Shown: piece by piece, positions 23,041 through 33,903 of the stretch
Layout of the letters: every line of letters begins with the position of its first letter
Numbering within the stretch: position 1 is the stretch's first letter
Origin: Pseudevernia furfuracea
Taxonomy: Eukaryota; Ascomycota; Lecanoromycetes; Lecanorales; Parmeliaceae
Assembly (NCBI GenBank): GCA_022315425.1
Contig: JAIUPT010000017.1
Location: forward strand, 1-64,000
Direction of reading: 5' to 3'
Length of the DNA: 64,000 nt
Notes under the pieces: generated by a model
What the model saw: only the letters and a program-made list of their open reading frames with translations
What the model was told of the DNA's origin: nothing
Database searches by the model: none
Made by a program: the position numbers and the translations under genes

Positions 23041-24071
23041 CTCTCTTTCAAGTTATCTCGAAGTTATAAACGTCTATTAAATCTCTGTGATTTCGTTTAG
23101 ATATTTTATACGTGTTCTTCTTCACTCTTTTTAAATGAATTTAATTTATACATTACGATAATATTAAACTCTGTTAATACGATCGAGTAGATTATAAAAA
23201 AATGATAAGCTCACTCGACATGGCACAATTCATTTGCAGCCTCGGCTTCGTCGCTGGTAAGGGTAGACAGGTCAGGAAGTAATTGTCTTAGAGGCTATGA
23301 GACGTAAGTGGCTGCGACTGTTCGTATGTGCAGGTTAGATAAGCCTTTACCATTCTTACTGTCCTATTCGAATAGCAAGAGCCACGCGTCGACAGACGTT
23401 GTCAGCGTAAACCTACGATGAACCCTAACTCGGCACATACGAGGCTGATTGTTTGAGGCTGATCGAGGTTCGTATCAAAAGTCCTGCACATGCCAAGAAA
23501 AGGGTCCAATGTAGGGCTGACTCAGCAATTACGATTATTCTTCATGGTAGTTAAAAGAGAACCTACTAAGAAATCACGTTGAAAGTGGAGTCTGAGTGTG
23601 TGAAGGACTTGAGCTATTGCATTTGAATACGCTAGAGAACTTGATCTGACCAAGGGCAACGTTTCAGGGGACCGGAGGGCGGGATGTGGCAGTCAGAGTG
23701 AGGATGGGGATGAGGACGTGGAGAAGGGAGAATGAATGTTTTGTTATCTTGATATCTACTGCATTTGCTACTTTCCTTCGCTGTGGCGAAGAAGAAGCGC
23801 ATGGATAGCTTTTGATATCACTTCTTGTATCGAGCCTCCAAGGCACCACGTTCCGGCCGACTCCTGTTCAGACTTCGAGCCTTGTGGAATCCCCTTCTTT
23901 GAATATCAGTAATGCTTCGCAATCTCAATGTGCTAGTCAGTAAGGTCGAATGCGTACCTGATAACTCAGGAGTCTCGCTGCTCATTCCATGGAATTCTGG
24001 TCTATGCAGTTGAGACTGGAACCATTCCCAATCTTCAGTCGTCCATCGCGTTTCAGTCAGTGAATCTTCAA
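23041..24071. other. Boundary from AT-rich repeats to unique sequence; no gene called
   Basis: At 23041-23210 the sequence is AT-rich. From about 23215 it changes abruptly to balanced composition with no RIP bias. Frames here are short and lack domains. The frame at 23818-24075 on the minus strand overlaps the end of the nuclease-like gene and is probably its 3' flank. Confidence 0.5.
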
Positions 24072-25817
24072 TCATCCATCCAGCTTCCTCTTCTTAGAGG
24101 CACGAGGATCAACGTAGCCATGGCCGGGGTATCGCTTCTCTCGGAGAGCCGCCAGGGCCAGATCTTCCACGAACTTCTTGCGCACCGTAACACCCCAGTC
24201 CAAGATGTTGTCGAGGTGTTGATGGAGTCGAGCGATATCGTCAGGCTTTTTGAAGCTGTATGAATCCAGAAAATGCTGATGCCAACGTACAGTACCATCG
24301 CTAGCGTCGAGGGCCCAATTGACGTAAGTGTGAGCTTGCGTCGTGTCGGCGGCGATGGTGTATACGAAGGTGTCGGCGTCCGGGGTGCCGATGGTGGCTT
24401 GTCCCGTAACAAAATCCGGAGGAGATGGACCCGGCAATGGGCTGATTGTAGGTGCTGAAGCGCTCGGAGGGCTTGACATTATCGCATCCTTATACCTCCG
24501 GTTGTTGTAGACCGCACCGACCCCCCCTCCCATACACTGACAGACAGCTGCCGGGAATGGCTCGTTCTGGCCTTTCAATTCCAGGAGAGCAAAAGAGAAG
24601 AAGCTCTTGCCGCTGTTGGTAAGTCCACAGTTGAGTTGCCTGAAGGTTTCGACGATTCTGTCGTCAAAAGCCCCGGTTGCGATTGACCACTGAACATCTG
24701 GTCTTGGTTTCGTCACCCGGGGGAAGGATTTGGCTAGCTCCTGCCAATCGCCAGGATTCCGAATCGTCACTTCGGGAATGGCGTTTGTCACGAAATCCGC
24801 ATTGTATTCATCAAACAGGAATGCCTTGCTCCACTCCTCCAGGATAGATTCCCTAACACGGTCCTTCTCCATTTCGCTGGCCTCGTCACCCAATGACTCA
24901 CAGGCGGCCACAGAGCGCTTAGTAGCCACCAAAGCCCCTGTCAATTTGATCATGAAGGTCGTCTCATTGCAGCCAGAGGCCTGGTCAATGATTTGCTTGA
25001 CATTTTCCGCCATAGGTCCTTTCCAATCCGACAGCCGTCTCTGTGTCATTATCTTTGTTGCTTTCTCGATCAACTTTGCACCGGTAGCTCGGGCCTTCTC
25101 GTCGTCTGAATAGATGAAGTTACGCTCGAGCCGGGTGAAAGCCATCTGAGGATTGTCTGGCATGGCCAGTAAGGACCAATCCGAGGGGCGTTCAATCTCT
25201 CCTTCCAAATCTTCTTCAGAACCTTCTTTTTCTTCGCTCTGAGAGGTGTTGAAATATTCAGGCCAAGTGAGAAAGGCCTGTTGATCGTCTTCCTCAGGTG
25301 TATCTGCCCTTTCTCCCTGCAAGACTGAATCAAAGGGTTTGGTGGGAGTAGGCGCAGCAGCATTCGTGACCGTCGGGTCGGATGTAGATTTGGGTGTAGA
25401 GGGTGTGCACTGCTCTTCAAGTGTACTGTCTGACGCTTGATCTGATCGTTGTTCTTCGGCGTTTTGATCGTGGAGGGGGAGGCTAAGATTCTCTTCGGGC
25501 CAGTTTTGAGGGGCAGGAGAAGGTGAGGGATGTTCAACAAGCACGCCGTCGTCAGTTGCATCTAACTCTGAGAACAGATGGTCAGCAGATTCAGACGGGT
25601 GTAGGGACTCGTCCTGACCACTCAGCTCGTTTGCTCCCTGCGCTTCCTTAGCTTCTTTGAAATGACCCGTGAGAGATGGTGGATTTGATGAGGATGGGTA
25701 GCATTGATGAGGTGAGGTAATGGTGCGAGGGCGTTTGATCGGTTGGGACTCTGCTTTGACACTGTCCTTGGCGTCTGGAGTCCTTTCGCGCTTGGATGAG
25801 GCGAGAGGCGAGAACAT
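24072..25817 (-). CDS. PD-(D/E)XK nuclease-like protein, 581 aa
   Basis: An uninterrupted frame starts at an ATG (25817). Residues 1-230 are low-complexity, Ser/Pro/Glu-rich and likely disordered, with basic patches near the N-terminus. Residues about 360-560 form the folded part. It holds a PD motif (RPDVQW, D374), LLELKG with E413 and K415, and a following AAVCQ (Q427), the spacing of PD-(D/E)XK-fold proteins such as the fungal PDDEXK_12 or DUF7924 types. A basic SKKRKL near the C-terminus could be a nuclear signal. Catalysis is not shown. Such genes are common near transposons and subtelomeres in ascomycetes. Family assignment is from motif reading only. The gene has normal composition and no internal stop, so it is probably functional. 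Confidence 0.75.
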   Translation of the reverse strand: MFSPLASSKRERTPDAKDSVKAESQPIKRPRTITSPHQCYPSSSNPPSLTGHFKEAKEAQGANELSGQDESLHPSESADHLFSELDATDDGVLVEHPSPSPAPQNWPEENLSLPLHDQNAEEQRSDQASDSTLEEQCTPSTPKSTSDPTVTNAAAPTPTKPFDSVLQGERADTPEEDDQQAFLTWPEYFNTSQSEEKEGSEEDLEGEIERPSDWSLLAMPDNPQMAFTRLERNFIYSDDEKARATGAKLIEKATKIMTQRRLSDWKGPMAENVKQIIDQASGCNETTFMIKLTGALVATKRSVAACESLGDEASEMEKDRVRESILEEWSKAFLFDEYNADFVTNAIPEVTIRNPGDWQELAKSFPRVTKPRPDVQWSIATGAFDDRIVETFRQLNCGLTNSGKSFFSFALLELKGQNEPFPAAVCQCMGGGVGAVYNNRRYKDAIMSSPPSASAPTISPLPGPSPPDFVTGQATIGTPDADTFVYTIAADTTQAHTYVNWALDASDGTVRWHQHFLDSYSFKKPDDIARLHQHLDNILDWGVTVRKKFVEDLALAALREKRYPGHGYVDPRASKKRKLDG

Positions 25818-26363
25818 GGCATTACATATTGAGGAGAAGAGGAGTAATACTAGACAGGAAATAAGACATCAATCAAGTCTTTAGGGGTGATAATGGGGTT
25901 GAGGACGAGGGGAAGAAATAAGAAATAAGAGATGAAGGAGAAGCTCAAGGTAAACAGCAGTAGGCTTGACGCGGAATCATCCCGGTATCCAGATACACTA
26001 GCCTATTAAAAATACCGGAGGACGGCTCGACGGGAAATGCACCACCCCTAAAATCCGATAAATCCGTCACCCAAAAAAATGCCTACTTGCCACCAAAATT
26101 GTATAATAACTCGGGAGGTCTACGTATTACGCAGTACTAATTATTCATAGATAACAAGATATACTCAGATACTCTATAGCTATTTTATCGTTTTTCGACT
26201 ATTATTAACTCTTTCATTACGTGAAAAAAGGGAGCTTTCTCTGCTTGCACCATCTCTCTCTCTCTCTAACTTACTAAAGCAACATCTAACAAGTTCTGAA
26301 AATTCAGACAAGAACAACTAGGCACAGAGACTAGAGTATCTCGAGACACTTACTTTGATAAGG
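25818..26363. other. Intergenic sequence upstream of the nuclease-like gene
   Basis: It contains a GA-rich stretch (25830-25950) just upstream of the ATG, which could be promoter or 5' leader, and a TC microsatellite near 26255-26270. No gene is seen. Confidence 0.5.
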
Positions 26364-26687
26364 AATCTAGCTGAAGTGCTGAAGACGTAAGAGAAGATTG
26401 AGGAAGCCGAGCGAATGCATCGACAAACGCTGGCGTCTTAGGAAAGCTTCTACGGTAAGAAGCATTTTGATACTCGGTCGAGCAAGGAGATTCTGACGAA
26501 GACACTACTCGTTCAAAGTAGATACGACGAAGCAGAACAGCTGCATCGTGAAGCGTTGGTGACAAGAGAATCGGTGCAGGGCGATGACCATTCATCGACT
26601 CTGTCAACTATAAGCTATCTGGCATTGGTGCTGCGCCAGCAAGGCAAAGTTGAAGATTCAGATTTGATGCGTGAGAAAATCTCTTGA
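26364..26687 (+). pseudogene. TPR (kinesin-light-chain type) pseudogene
   Basis: In one plus-strand frame of 108 codons, ended by TGA, the sequence reads as two and a half TPR units. It has NLAEVLKT-stop-EKIEEAERMH, RQTLAS-stop-ESFYG, RYDEAEQLHREAL and GDDHSSTLSTISYLALVLRQQGK. The EAE.(L/M)H and GDDH.STL phrases are the signature of kinesin-light-chain-like TPRs in fungal NLR proteins. Two in-frame TA-stops replace codons that are one transition away (CAA or CAG type). It faces the TPR gene at 26794 and is probably a remnant of a related gene. Confidence 0.7.
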
Positions 26688-26793
26688 ACGGTCCTCTAGC
26701 TGGTGTAAGACATCAACGTATCCCGGTTTTCGAGCGAATTGAGGTACCAATGCTGTGTGATCTGCGCTTATCTGCGAATCGCCGTTCGGATGT

Positions 26794-28422
26794 TCATGTT
26801 CGATTTATGGATATTGAGTTGTTAATAAGCTTTTTGACTGTCTCAATATCTTGAGCAGTCTTCAGACTGTCCGAATGTCCTTCACCTAGCGATACCAGAC
26901 GTATTTTCAGAATCTGGTGGTACAATGCGAGCGACTCCGTCAACCGTTTCTGCACCTTGTACATGCTTGCTAGGGCTGACATACATCTCAACACTGCCGG
27001 ATGCGACTCGTGTTGTACCTCTTTCCCCGTCGCAATGGTCCGGAGTTGCATTGCTTCAGCCTTTGGCCAATTTCCTTGGTCGACTAGGATCCATGCCAGG
27101 TTCGTCCTACTGGCCAATGTGTACGCGTGACCTCGTCCAAACCTTTCAAACCTGAAATCCACGACCTGAGCTTGTAGTATTGCGGCTTCGTCGAATCGTG
27201 ATTGACTTTGATAGTTTCTAGCAAGTTCTGCGGTTGTAGTCATTGTGTGTTCATGATCTTCACCGATCTTGATTTTTTGTGCCTTCAAGACCTGCTCCAA
27301 CATTGATCCTTCCTTTTCTATTTGTTGATTTTTTCCGTACGTCAGCGCAAGATTTCTTAGTGCGGTCAAGGTATCTGGATGGTCATCCCCTAGGGATCTT
27401 TCTCTCAATCTGACAACCTCCAGTTCTAATTTTTCGGCATCATCAAGACGTCCTTGGCTCCACCAGGTCGAGGCTAGATTTGACATACTGTACCATGTTG
27501 ACTCGTGACTATCTCCTAGGGTTCGCTGTCGACCTTTGAGGATCTGGGACTGGAGGCGTTCTGCCTCTTTCCAACGGCCCTGTTTGTAGTACGCGGCTGC
27601 AAGGTTGGATTTCGCTGCAAGCGTACTAGCATGTTCATCGCCAACTTTGCGAGACGTTATCGCTACCACACGCAACAGAATTTTTTCAGCGCTGGCCCAT
27701 TGTCTCATTTCAATCAAGGTATGTGCCAGGTCAGCAAGAATCGAAAGAGTGCCCATGTGCTCTTCACCGAGAGTCTCCGTGTAGTAGTCGGCCACCACGG
27801 ATCGGTAGCTTTCCGCTAAGGGCAGAAGTCCTTGGGCGCTGTACGTCTGACATAAATCCGTTAAAACCTTCATTCCGGATCCCCTAACCTCTTCCGCTAG
27901 TAGCCGTTTGAAGAGGCTTTCTTGTATGCGAGCTGCTTCATCATATAAGCCTTGAGCATGCAAGAGCTGAGCCAGGATGCGTTTCAGTGTTACAGTCATC
28001 TCATGAATTTCGCCGAATGAGCACCCAATCGCTCTCACTTCGTCGGACAACTCAAACACAATTTGCTTGAGCTCGGCGTTGTGATCCATTCTATATTCAT
28101 GTGCGTAGTTGACTTCGAAGAGGAACTGGTCCTGCAAGTTGCGGATTCGTTCACCTCGGTACTCGGGAAGCCTTATGCTTTGGCCACAATCAATCTCGAG
28201 CAGAAGGTCCTCCAACGATTTGCCACTTCTCTCTAGCCATGCCAAGGACTCTTCAAGGCTATAAGGCTGACTGAAGCCCGTGCGATAGCACAACGCTACC
28301 TGAAATGAGTTGTGAGCTTTACACTCCGAACATCTGGTATTCCAGTATTGGTTTTTGAGCTCCCGAGCTATACCAATTCGTATACGGCGATCTGCATGCG
28401 CAAGTATCATCATATTTTCCAC
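26794..28422 (-). CDS. TPR protein, kinesin-light-chain type, 542 aa
   Basis: The N-terminal 60 residues include CSECKAHNSFQVALCYRTGF, a cysteine-bearing segment often found between a kinase domain and repeats in fungal proteins. From about residue 200 there are at least seven TPR units of about 42 residues with the kinesin-light-chain phrases EEH..TL, GDDHPDTL..LRNLA and AE.L...V. TPR arrays bind protein partners and in fungal STAND-like proteins act as ligand sensors. The likely intron boundary upstream and the adjoining kinase frame suggest that this is the C-terminal half of one kinase-TPR gene. However, the only good donor (GTAAGC, phase 2) and the acceptors available (phase 0) do not keep frame. 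So it is either a separate gene starting at this ATG or a fusion with a small frame defect. Confidence 0.8.
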   Translation of the reverse strand: MENMMILAHADRRIRIGIARELKNQYWNTRCSECKAHNSFQVALCYRTGFSQPYSLEESLAWLERSGKSLEDLLLEIDCGQSIRLPEYRGERIRNLQDQFLFEVNYAHEYRMDHNAELKQIVFELSDEVRAIGCSFGEIHEMTVTLKRILAQLLHAQGLYDEAARIQESLFKRLLAEEVRGSGMKVLTDLCQTYSAQGLLPLAESYRSVVADYYTETLGEEHMGTLSILADLAHTLIEMRQWASAEKILLRVVAITSRKVGDEHASTLAAKSNLAAAYYKQGRWKEAERLQSQILKGRQRTLGDSHESTWYSMSNLASTWWSQGRLDDAEKLELEVVRLRERSLGDDHPDTLTALRNLALTYGKNQQIEKEGSMLEQVLKAQKIKIGEDHEHTMTTTAELARNYQSQSRFDEAAILQAQVVDFRFERFGRGHAYTLASRTNLAWILVDQGNWPKAEAMQLRTIATGKEVQHESHPAVLRCMSALASMYKVQKRLTESLALYHQILKIRLVSLGEGHSDSLKTAQDIETVKKLINNSISINRT

Positions 28423-28595
28423 GAGCTTAATACAAGTTAGCTATGAGAGTAGGAACCCATGAGATGATTCTCACTCTGAAAGTCGGATGGTGTTTCACCC
28501 AATGTTCACTACTTAGCAGTGAGACCAGCGGTGGTGTAGAAATTCTTTGATCGAGAATCAGGAGGCAATCATCGCCATCGCGAATTTGGTTATGC

Positions 28596-29717
28596 TTACC
28601 TATCGTTTCCCAATAGGTTTAAAATCAATGAAAAGTCAGATGGTCTTACTTCTGGGTCCTTGGCAAGAGTGAGATCGAAAAGCGAAAGGGGGTTTCTCTG
28701 CTGCTCTCGAGTAAGGTCTTTGACGGTGAACAAGAGTTCCCTCGCAGCATCTTGTAAAGCGTCGCTCTGTTTCAACATTTCGAGAGCTGCTATTGTGAAG
28801 GGCATGTCAGAGGCAACATTAGTAGAGCCTTGGCTTCGATGAAGGCGGATAGAAACACAATGCAGACTGTCCCCAAGTAGCAGCCAGAAACAAAGCAAGC
28901 CGAAGCTGTACACGTCCATCTTCTTTGCGTTTAAAAAGAGGAACCCACGATGGTGATATTCTGGAGCAAACCACGGTCTTGATCTTGGCATATATACTAT
29001 GGATTCTTCGTGGGAGCATATTGAAGCATCTCCAAGATCAGCAAGCTTCACGGACAGCTTCCCGCTGTGCTCGTATACGAGGGCATTCAGTGGTTTGATG
29101 TCGCCATGCACAACATCTGGATCAATTCAAAGTCAGCCTTTGAAAAACATGACGTATGAGGAAATATCAAACTAACAAAGACTATGTAAAGCCGAAAGAG
29201 CTCTCGCAATGTCTGAGCAAAAATCGAGCTTCACACTTGAGGAGATGCTTCTGGCTTTTTCTGAGAGCATAAAGCTTTGTAAGTCACCTAGAGGTGCTTT
29301 TTCAAAGATGAGCACTGGGGAGATTTGTTCGGATTCTGCGAGAATTTCACAACAGTACGCCTCCAGCCGTATTAAGCTGTCGTGATTTCGAAGCCCAGGG
29401 TGTCGCAGAATCGACACTTCTTTCACCAGCCTATCAAAGCACTCTTCCGGTTCTCCATTCGTGAAGGATACTCTCTTGAATGCAAAACTCGTCTGGATGT
29501 TGATAAGGGCTTGAGAAACGCTTGCTGAGCCTCCCCTACCAAGATCCGCAAGGGCAGTTTGCCACTTTATTGGAAGGAGGTCCACCCCGTATCGTTGCAT
29601 CAGACCCATGAATGAGATCAAATCATGGTGCTTCGCCAATGTTGAATTTATCTCTGTGGAGGGTACCTGACTAGTGGGATAATAAGGCTCAAGAGCTGAA
29701 GTAGTCATGGCGAGCAT
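28596..29717 (-). CDS. Protein kinase domain protein (probably joined to the TPR half)
   Basis: Two exons flank a 60-base intron (29117-29176; donor GTTAGT, acceptor CCAG), joining ...LHSLY to VVHGDIKP. The kinase motifs are in order: LGRGGSASV glycine loop, FAFKRV lysine, LVKEVSIL glutamate, VHGDIKPLNAL catalytic loop, LADLGDAS in place of DFG, and FAPEY. Catalytic residues K, E, D, N and D are all present, so it may be active. HGD and DLG variants are frequent in fungal NLR-associated kinases. The start is put at ATG 29717 because the longer frame begins with GTG. After the last codon a GTAAGC donor precedes the stop, which suggests continuation into the TPR frame at 28422. The intervening 170 bases look intronic but the phase does not match. 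Confidence 0.75.
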
Positions 29718-30359
29718 ACGGTAAGAACTTGTTGTTGTGAGTTTCAGCACAATGTTGAATGTTTATTCTTCGATGTGAGGTGCGTCCCGCTGGAGATGGA
29801 TACTCAAACCCTTAGCCACCACCACTACAGTTGAAACTCGTAATATGACAGGAGGAGGTTTAATCTCCCTATCTGTCCAAATTGATGAACGAAGTTTGAG
29901 CTATTGACAGGGCTGTTGAGGCTGTAGAGGTTCACGAGTCGCGGTCAAAAGTGATCTTGGCATTTCTGAGAGGATCGACGAGGGTGGGTGACAAAAATAT
30001 CTAGACACCGACAATTCCCCGACGCTAGGCCTCTATGCCACCAAAACCCTTTCTTTTTTTTCAGAGACACCCTTTTATATCTCAATCGCAATGTCTAAAA
30101 TCAAGCGTAAACGAATTACTTAAGCGAATTATTGTATCTATTTATATTCTTATTAGATTTAATAGAATATTTAGAATAATTAATATTTAAGTAAACACGT
30201 ATAAAATAAATAGAGAAATTTAAACATATTAATAAAGAGATTAAATTAAATAAGAGACTAAGATCTTATAAAGTATATAATATACTATATATAAGAGCTT
30301 AAGTTATCGTATTAATAAGAACGATTCGAATAATTTCTAAAATTTAATAAAGATATTGT
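29718..30359. other. Kinase upstream region, then RIP-decayed DNA
   Basis: At 29720-30070 the composition is normal and presumably includes the kinase promoter. The phrase CGAGGGTGGGTGACAAAA at about 29970 resembles one end of the foldback element at 56697-56780. From 30110 the sequence becomes AT-rich and RIP-like. No gene is seen. Confidence 0.5.
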
Positions 30360-31497
30360 ACGCTACGTAACGAAGTAAGACGTCTCGACGAGATTTCGTA
30401 TTAGAACAAGATCGAGATAAGATATCGAGACGAGTTTTCGAATTTTCTAAAAATCTTATCTTATCTCGTCTTAGCGTCGATTTATTTAAGATTATCCCGA
30501 TATCTTATTAAGTCTATTAATTATATTAGTTCGAGATTATTATTCTCGTAACGATTACGAGCGTACTTCGTATTTCTTAATAATATCTATCTATGTTAAC
30601 ATTTCTTTATAAATATATTATCTCTTTTAGGCTTAGCGTGTCTTGATAGATTCACTTAGTTATACATATATGATTTTTTCTCTTAGTATATAGTTATTTT
30701 ATATCTAGTTATCTTATTTAATATATCTATATAATACAAGTATAGACTCAGGAATAAAATTCGTAAAACTTGTTTTTGAATTTCGAGAGGTTGATTTCGA
30801 AGTCTCGTATTCTTTGCTTCGAGACTAAGCGACTAAGTAGCGATATTAAAATCTTACTTTACTTTATCAATGATAGATCGAATTTAATTATTTTTATAGC
30901 GTTGAAATGCGCAAGTTAAGCTCTATAATTAATAAAAGTTTAAAGAAATTATATACTAAGAATATACAATAATTGAAGTTGCAAAAAGATCTTATCAAAA
31001 TTTTTAATAAGAGCGCTCGAGAGATCTAACGAGCTAATACAGCGAGTCTAATTAAAAAGCGTAATATAGTAAAATTAATTATTAACTATATATATAGATT
31101 TAAAATTTTTTAACTTAGCTCTATCTTATTCTTTTATATATACTAATAACTCTATATTAATTCTAATAGTAACGACTCTCTAAATATTATTCTTCGTATC
31201 TTTTTAATTATCTTTTTAAGTAATATTACTTTATATTTTAATTTTAATTAAAGTATTATATTTAACGCTTTATTTTATTTTAATTTTAATACGTAATATT
31301 AAAATTTGAGAAAGTCGCTTAAAGATCTTTAAAGTTTATCGAGATATCGAAGTAATCTCGTTATCTCGTTAAGAAAAAATCGTCTTATCTCGTCTTATCT
31401 CGTCTTATCTTATTTAAATCTTATCTTAGCGTCGAGATTAGATACGATATTTTAAATCTCGTCTTATCTCGTCTTATTACATAGCGTAAATATAAAT
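30360..31497 (+). mobile_element. Tc1/mariner-like MITE, copy b, split by a nested insertion
   Basis: The left part (30360-30565) begins with TA then CGCTACGTAA. The right part (31166-31497) ends ATAGCG then TA. Together they match the family of copies a, c and d, strongly RIP-converted: TGAGG-type text becomes TAAGA while CpG stays. The interruption at 30566-31165 is flanked by the repeated GTAACGA. Confidence 0.7.
30566..31165 (+). mobile_element. Insertion nested in MITE b: LTR-like piece plus R1 repeat piece
   Basis: The first 200 bases (TTACGAGCGTAC onward) are the RIP-converted form of the LTR found as a solo copy at 34817-35010 and again at 41646. From about 30750 the text matches the unclassified R1 repeat (compare 47396-48252) with an internal deletion. 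A short direct repeat, GTAACGA, on both sides could be the insertion footprint. Confidence 0.6.
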
Positions 31498-32320
31498 TTC
31501 TAAAATATTAAAATTTCTTATCTTTCGAATATTAATAATATCTTCGATTAATTCGTAACGTAATTTATAATATCTTAATAAGAACGTTTTTTAACGAGTT
31601 TTAATAAGTCTATTATTATCTTAATTAAAAAGTTAATAAATCTATTTCTTTCTTTAATATTAATTATATTTATTAAAAGTAATAAGAATATTAAAAATAA
31701 TAAGACTTATATATTATTTCTAAGATTGCTTTCGTAAGCGACAATAGTTTAAGAAGATATTAAATTTATTAAGTGTCTTGCTCGAAGATTTATATAATCA
31801 ATTAATTAAAATTTATAAAAGATATTATTTAGAATAAAAACTAGTTAGACGTTTATCGACTCGAAAGTAATCGAGAAGATCTAAGATTATTTCTAATTAA
31901 ATATCTAATAACGTATATATTAATACAATTAATTAGATTAACGTTCTTTTAAATATTAATATACTTTTATTTCGTATTTAGAAATTCGTATAATTAAAAG
32001 AATTATTTTAGAATCTCTCGAGTTATTTACGTATTTAAAGTTAACTTAATTAAATAATAAAGAGATAACGTCGTTAATTAATTATATTATTAGTCAGAAA
32101 TCTTAAGTATAAACTTTAAATAAATCTCGAGATAGAAGTAAAAGAATAAATATAAATAAAAGTTATTAAGAAACTTCAAAAGGGATAGAATATAAAAGAA
32201 AGCGACTAATAAACTTCGAAATTCTAAGACTTTAACTTAAGACGATAGCTAAGTATATCGTCGAATCGAATATAAATATTATTATTAATTATTATATTAC
32301 GATTAGATTATAAATATAAA
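31498..32320. other. AT-rich, RIP-decayed transposon-like DNA
   Basis: There are no open frames of note and no recognised domain. CpA and TpG are scarce, and TA and CpG are common. It may be the body of a DNA transposon, but nothing identifies it. Confidence 0.5.
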
Positions 32321-32446
32321 AATTAATATATTAGTATATATAAAAGAATAAGATAGGGCTGAGTTAAAAAATCTTAATTTGTATATGTAGTTAATAATCA
32401 AATCGTCAGTTCTACGCTTTTTGACTAGACCCGCTTTGTTAACTCG

Positions 32447-32639
32447 TGTCATGGTGTGACACCAGTCAAGTCACCAGCCTAGTCAGCTATGCGATAGCCG
32501 ACAGGCGACAACCCCTGAATCTCTTAAGGATCTGGCGATGCCCACATTCTTTCTGGTTTCCTCATCTTTCGTCTTGGCCTTTACCTTAGTCCTAGCCATA
32601 GAGAATGAGATTCCTCTTATCAAGCCTCGTTCCCTGATA
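32447..32639 (+). repeat. 5' LTR of the non-autonomous element
   Basis: 193 bp; it starts TGTCATGGTG and ends TGATA, where the partner ends TGACA, consistent with a CpA-to-TpA change. Confidence 0.9.
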
Positions 32640-33710
32640 TTACGAAAGATCGAACAATCGGTTTAACGCTTCTACGCGTAGAAAACCAAACCTCGTAAGA
32701 TGCTGAAATCCTTTCAGGTCTCGACGCTGATATCCTTTCTTCAGGTCTTGATGCTGAAATTCTTTAGGTCTTGAAAACCCAGTCCCGTCAACGATTCGAT
32801 CTCTTTATTGAGCATTTCGTGTCTCACCTTCCGTGCCTCGCCTTCCGTGCCTCGCCTTCCGTGCCTCGCCTTCCGCGTCTCTCGTTCAGCACGACAGTAA
32901 ATGCTTTCGTGTCTCGCCTTTCGTGCCTCGCCTTTCGCGTCTCTCGTTCAGCAAGACAGTAAACTGCACACCTCATCCTTCTGGTCCTGGTCAGATGCCA
33001 GTCTCATCCTCCCGTCCGTGCCTCGCCTTCCGTGCCTCCGCTCCGACCTCTCGCCTGATCCAGTTCGACTATCGTATGTTGCAGCAGTTCAACTGTGACT
33101 ACGTAATCTCGCTTTCAGATCTCGCCAAGTCTTTCTCGCCCCGTCAAGTCTCGCTCTGGGCCAAATGCCAGCCCTCGTCAAAGTCTCGATCTTATCCTTT
33201 CATGCCTCGTCCTCCTATTCTTCTTCACCTCGTCATGACTTTCGTATTAAGTCTTCGTCTCGCCCTTCCATTCTCGTCAATATCCTCTGTTTCCGCTTAT
33301 AATATCTCTGAAAATCTATCTTTTTTATAAAATTCGACAAAATTTTTGAAAGAGAGAGGGATTCTTATCTTATGGTTGGGGATCAGTCATATTGAGAAGG
33401 GATCATGTATGTATGTAGGGAGAAGAAAATGTCTCCCGTGCTCGACAAGAGGAGAGCATTACATAATGCAGAGCATCTACAATAGATGTAGAGAAGAAAA
33501 TATCTCTAGGGAGAAGGAAATGTCTTCTGTTCAAGAGAGCACACCTATCAAGAAGATACACGTCTCGACGTCAAAAAAAAAAAATTTCGGATTTCGTCTC
33601 GCCTTTGTCCCGCCTTTATCCTTATCTTCGCTCTCGTCTTCGCCCTCGTCTTTATTCTCGTCTTGTCTTGTTCTGCTTCGCGGGAGCTCAGCCTTCGAAG
33701 AGGGAGCTAC

Positions 33711-33903
33711 TGTCATGATGTGACACCAGTCAAGTCATTAGCCTAGTCAGCTATGCGATAGTCGATAGGCGATAACCTCTGAATCTCTTAAGGATCTGGC
33801 GATGCTCACATTCTTTCTGGTTTTCTTATCTTTCGTCTTGGTCTTTATCTTAGTCCTAGCCATAGAGAATGAGATTTCTCTTACCAAGCCTCGTTCCCTG
33901 ACA
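33711..33903 (+). repeat. 3' LTR of the non-autonomous element
   Basis: 193 bp; it starts TGTCATGATG and ends CCTGACA, directly followed by the target duplication ACTCG. Confidence 0.9.

Larger units (their letters stand above)
32447..33903 (+). mobile_element. Non-autonomous LTR retrotransposon, 1457 bp, TSD ACTCG
   Basis: The two LTRs (32447-32639 and 33711-33903, 193 bp each) start TGTCATG and end CCCTGATA or CCCTGACA. Five-base target duplications ACTCG stand at 32442-32446 and 33904-33908. A purine-rich tract, GAAGAGGGAG, sits just before the 3' LTR. The 1.07-kb interior codes for no retroviral-type domain. Instead it has tandem 14-bp units (CTTCCGTGCCTCGC, about 32827-32876) and a longer duplicated block. 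Open frames there follow the repeats. The LTRs differ by many transitions of the RIP kind. Transposition would depend on another element's enzymes. Confidence 0.9.

Noticed and set aside
32771..33723. Several 60-165-codon frames
   Set aside because: They lie in the repeat-filled interior of the non-autonomous LTR element and change frame with each repeat.
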